Below are positions 61,983 to 62,722 of a stretch of 62,722 nucleotides of DNA, piece by piece; position 1 is the first letter of the stretch; the number at the start of each line of letters is the position of its first letter. The position numbers were made by a program, and so were the translations under genes. This DNA is from Acidobacteriota bacterium (GTDB lineage: Bacteria > Acidobacteriota > Terriglobia > Versatilivoradales > Versatilivoraceae): positions 1 through 62,722 of the forward strand of contig JAJDUG010000038.1 of assembly GCA_022826755.1 (NCBI GenBank). Direction: 5' to 3'. A model generated the notes under the pieces. That model had not been told where the DNA came from and did no database searches. It was given only the letters and a program-made list of their open reading frames with translations.

Positions 61983-62722
61983 ATGAAATCCAGAACGCTG
62001 ATGATTGTCTTGGGCTGCGCCATTCTGTTGGTCGCCCTCTTTGCCGAAGTGCGCCCCGCCTCGGCCCAGGAAGGGCCGGCTGTCACGGCCCGGGATGTGG
62101 TGGACCGGGATACCCTGAAAGCCTTCGTCCAGGGAGCGATTGCATGGTTGGGAGCGCAATTCGAGAGTGGAGAGGCCGTGGACATTGAAGCCCTGAAGAC
62201 GGTTTTCAGGATGGAACCGGGTCCCTGGAAGCACGGGTCCACCTACTTCGTTGTGCTGGTTAACAACCGTCAAAGTGACGATTTCATTTTAGTATTCTTC
62301 GACGCAGGCAATGAGGACCGTGATTCCAAGTTCGTCGGGGTGCTCCAAGACGCCAATGTGGCAAAGGTCATGAAAGATCTGGCCGCTGCGGCAGTCGAGA
62401 ATGCACCCGAAGGAGGCTTTGTCGAGTATGAAGAGGCAGGCATGAGCAGAATCAGCTACGCTCAGCTCGTCGTAGCGCCGGCGAACGCGGGAAGTATCGC
62501 AAATGCCGAACTGGTCATCAGCGCCGGTTTCAATCCGGGAGATGCTTCAACTCCGCCCGACGCCATGACGACCATGACGACCTTCGTCCCGGTGGTGCTG
62601 GACTCGACGGGGAAGAACAACTCCCACTTCACCTCGGAGCTGGCCCTGACCAACCGGGGTTCCGATGCGGCCATGCTCAACTTCACCTACACGGCCGAAG
62701 CCGGCGGGCCTGAAATGCCCGC
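61983..62722 (+). CDS. Secreted hypothetical protein, cut by the window edge
   Basis: An open frame of at least 246 codons runs from ATG 61983 to the end of the window without a stop. It has a signal peptide (IVLGCAILLVALFAEVRPASAQ), a domain with ARDVVDRDTLKAFVQGAIAW and YFVVLVNNRQSDDFILVFFD, and a start of the beta segment FVPVVLDSTGKNNSHFTSEL. That last motif belongs to the same class of secreted beta domains as those in the preceding gene. The first domain is reminiscent of the Cache-like domain. Function unknown. Confidence 0.75.
   Translation, partial: MKSRTLMIVLGCAILLVALFAEVRPASAQEGPAVTARDVVDRDTLKAFVQGAIAWLGAQFESGEAVDIEALKTVFRMEPGPWKHGSTYFVVLVNNRQSDDFILVFFDAGNEDRDSKFVGVLQDANVAKVMKDLAAAAVENAPEGGFVEYEEAGMSRISYAQLVVAPANAGSIANAELVISAGFNPGDASTPPDAMTTMTTFVPVVLDSTGKNNSHFTSELALTNRGSDAAMLNFTYTAEAGGPEMP

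Noticed and set aside
1-62722. tRNA or rRNA genes
   Set aside because: No tRNA T-arm consensus with matching acceptor stems and no rRNA sequence was recognised by eye; a covariance-model scan would be needed to be certain.

Overview
This is a G+C-rich chromosomal window, probably from an Acidobacteriota-like bacterium and perhaps a metagenome-assembled genome. The evidence is content only: a type III glutamine synthetase, a BlaI/M56 pair whose sensor carries carboxypeptidase-regulatory-like repeats, an EgtB-EgtD pair, a Tat-exported galactonate dehydratase, secreted LRR/Calx-beta/CARDB/InlB/subtilase proteins, and many alkaline-phosphatase-superfamily enzymes. No rRNA, tRNA, integrase or transposase was recognised, so the phylum is an inference.

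Layout. 0-13 kb is mostly housekeeping: a disrupted galactonate dehydratase, glnN, rarA with a SpoU/TrmH methyltransferase, a Sua5/YrdC enzyme with a YdcF-like membrane protein, an exported hypothetical, a HhH-GPD glycosylase, a sugar kinase fused to a GmhA-like isomerase followed at once by a second HldE-like kinase, and a TauE/SafE permease. 13.5-21.6 kb is a lower-G+C accessory island of defence character: a single-chain nuclease/methyltransferase, an MNT/HEPN pair, a shortened NucS/DUF5655-like protein, an orphan BrnA-like antitoxin behind a promoter overlapping a palindrome, and an HD hydrolase overlapping a YwgA-like gene. 21.7-27.4 kb holds a CPBP protease and a compact cluster of two alkaline-phosphatase-superfamily enzymes flanking a tiny RHH-like protein and an Oxa1/EMC3-like membrane protein. 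27.5-33.2 kb carries GNAT-SDR-DapA and EgtB-EgtD runs on the minus strand. 33.4-42.1 kb has a 5'-truncated photolyase, BlaI-M56-propeller, and TspO, SDR/DUF2867 and SRPBCC genes. 42.3-47.8 kb is a betaine-type ABC transporter, a TIM-barrel isomerase and a phosphohexomutase. 48-57 kb has a frameshifted ThDP enzyme, a low-G+C membrane protein, an SDR, an MFS transporter with a D-aminoacylase, and an SMP-30 lipoprotein. 57.5-62.7 kb holds a large secreted multidomain subtilase with two frame breaks and the start of a related secreted protein.

Two themes stand out. Several genes are broken by small events at short direct repeats: a 61-bp duplication in the dehydratase, a 10-bp tandem duplication exactly at the GDG motif of the ThDP enzyme, and an inferred 11-bp loss in the LRR part of the subtilase. 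These may be real slippage or assembly error. The clearest candidates for undescribed biology are the AP/small RHH/Oxa1-like/AP cluster, the kinase-isomerase fusion with its second kinase, the HD/YwgA-like pair beside an orphan palindrome-controlled antitoxin, and a subtilase that sits inside what reads as a single split InlB-type repeat.
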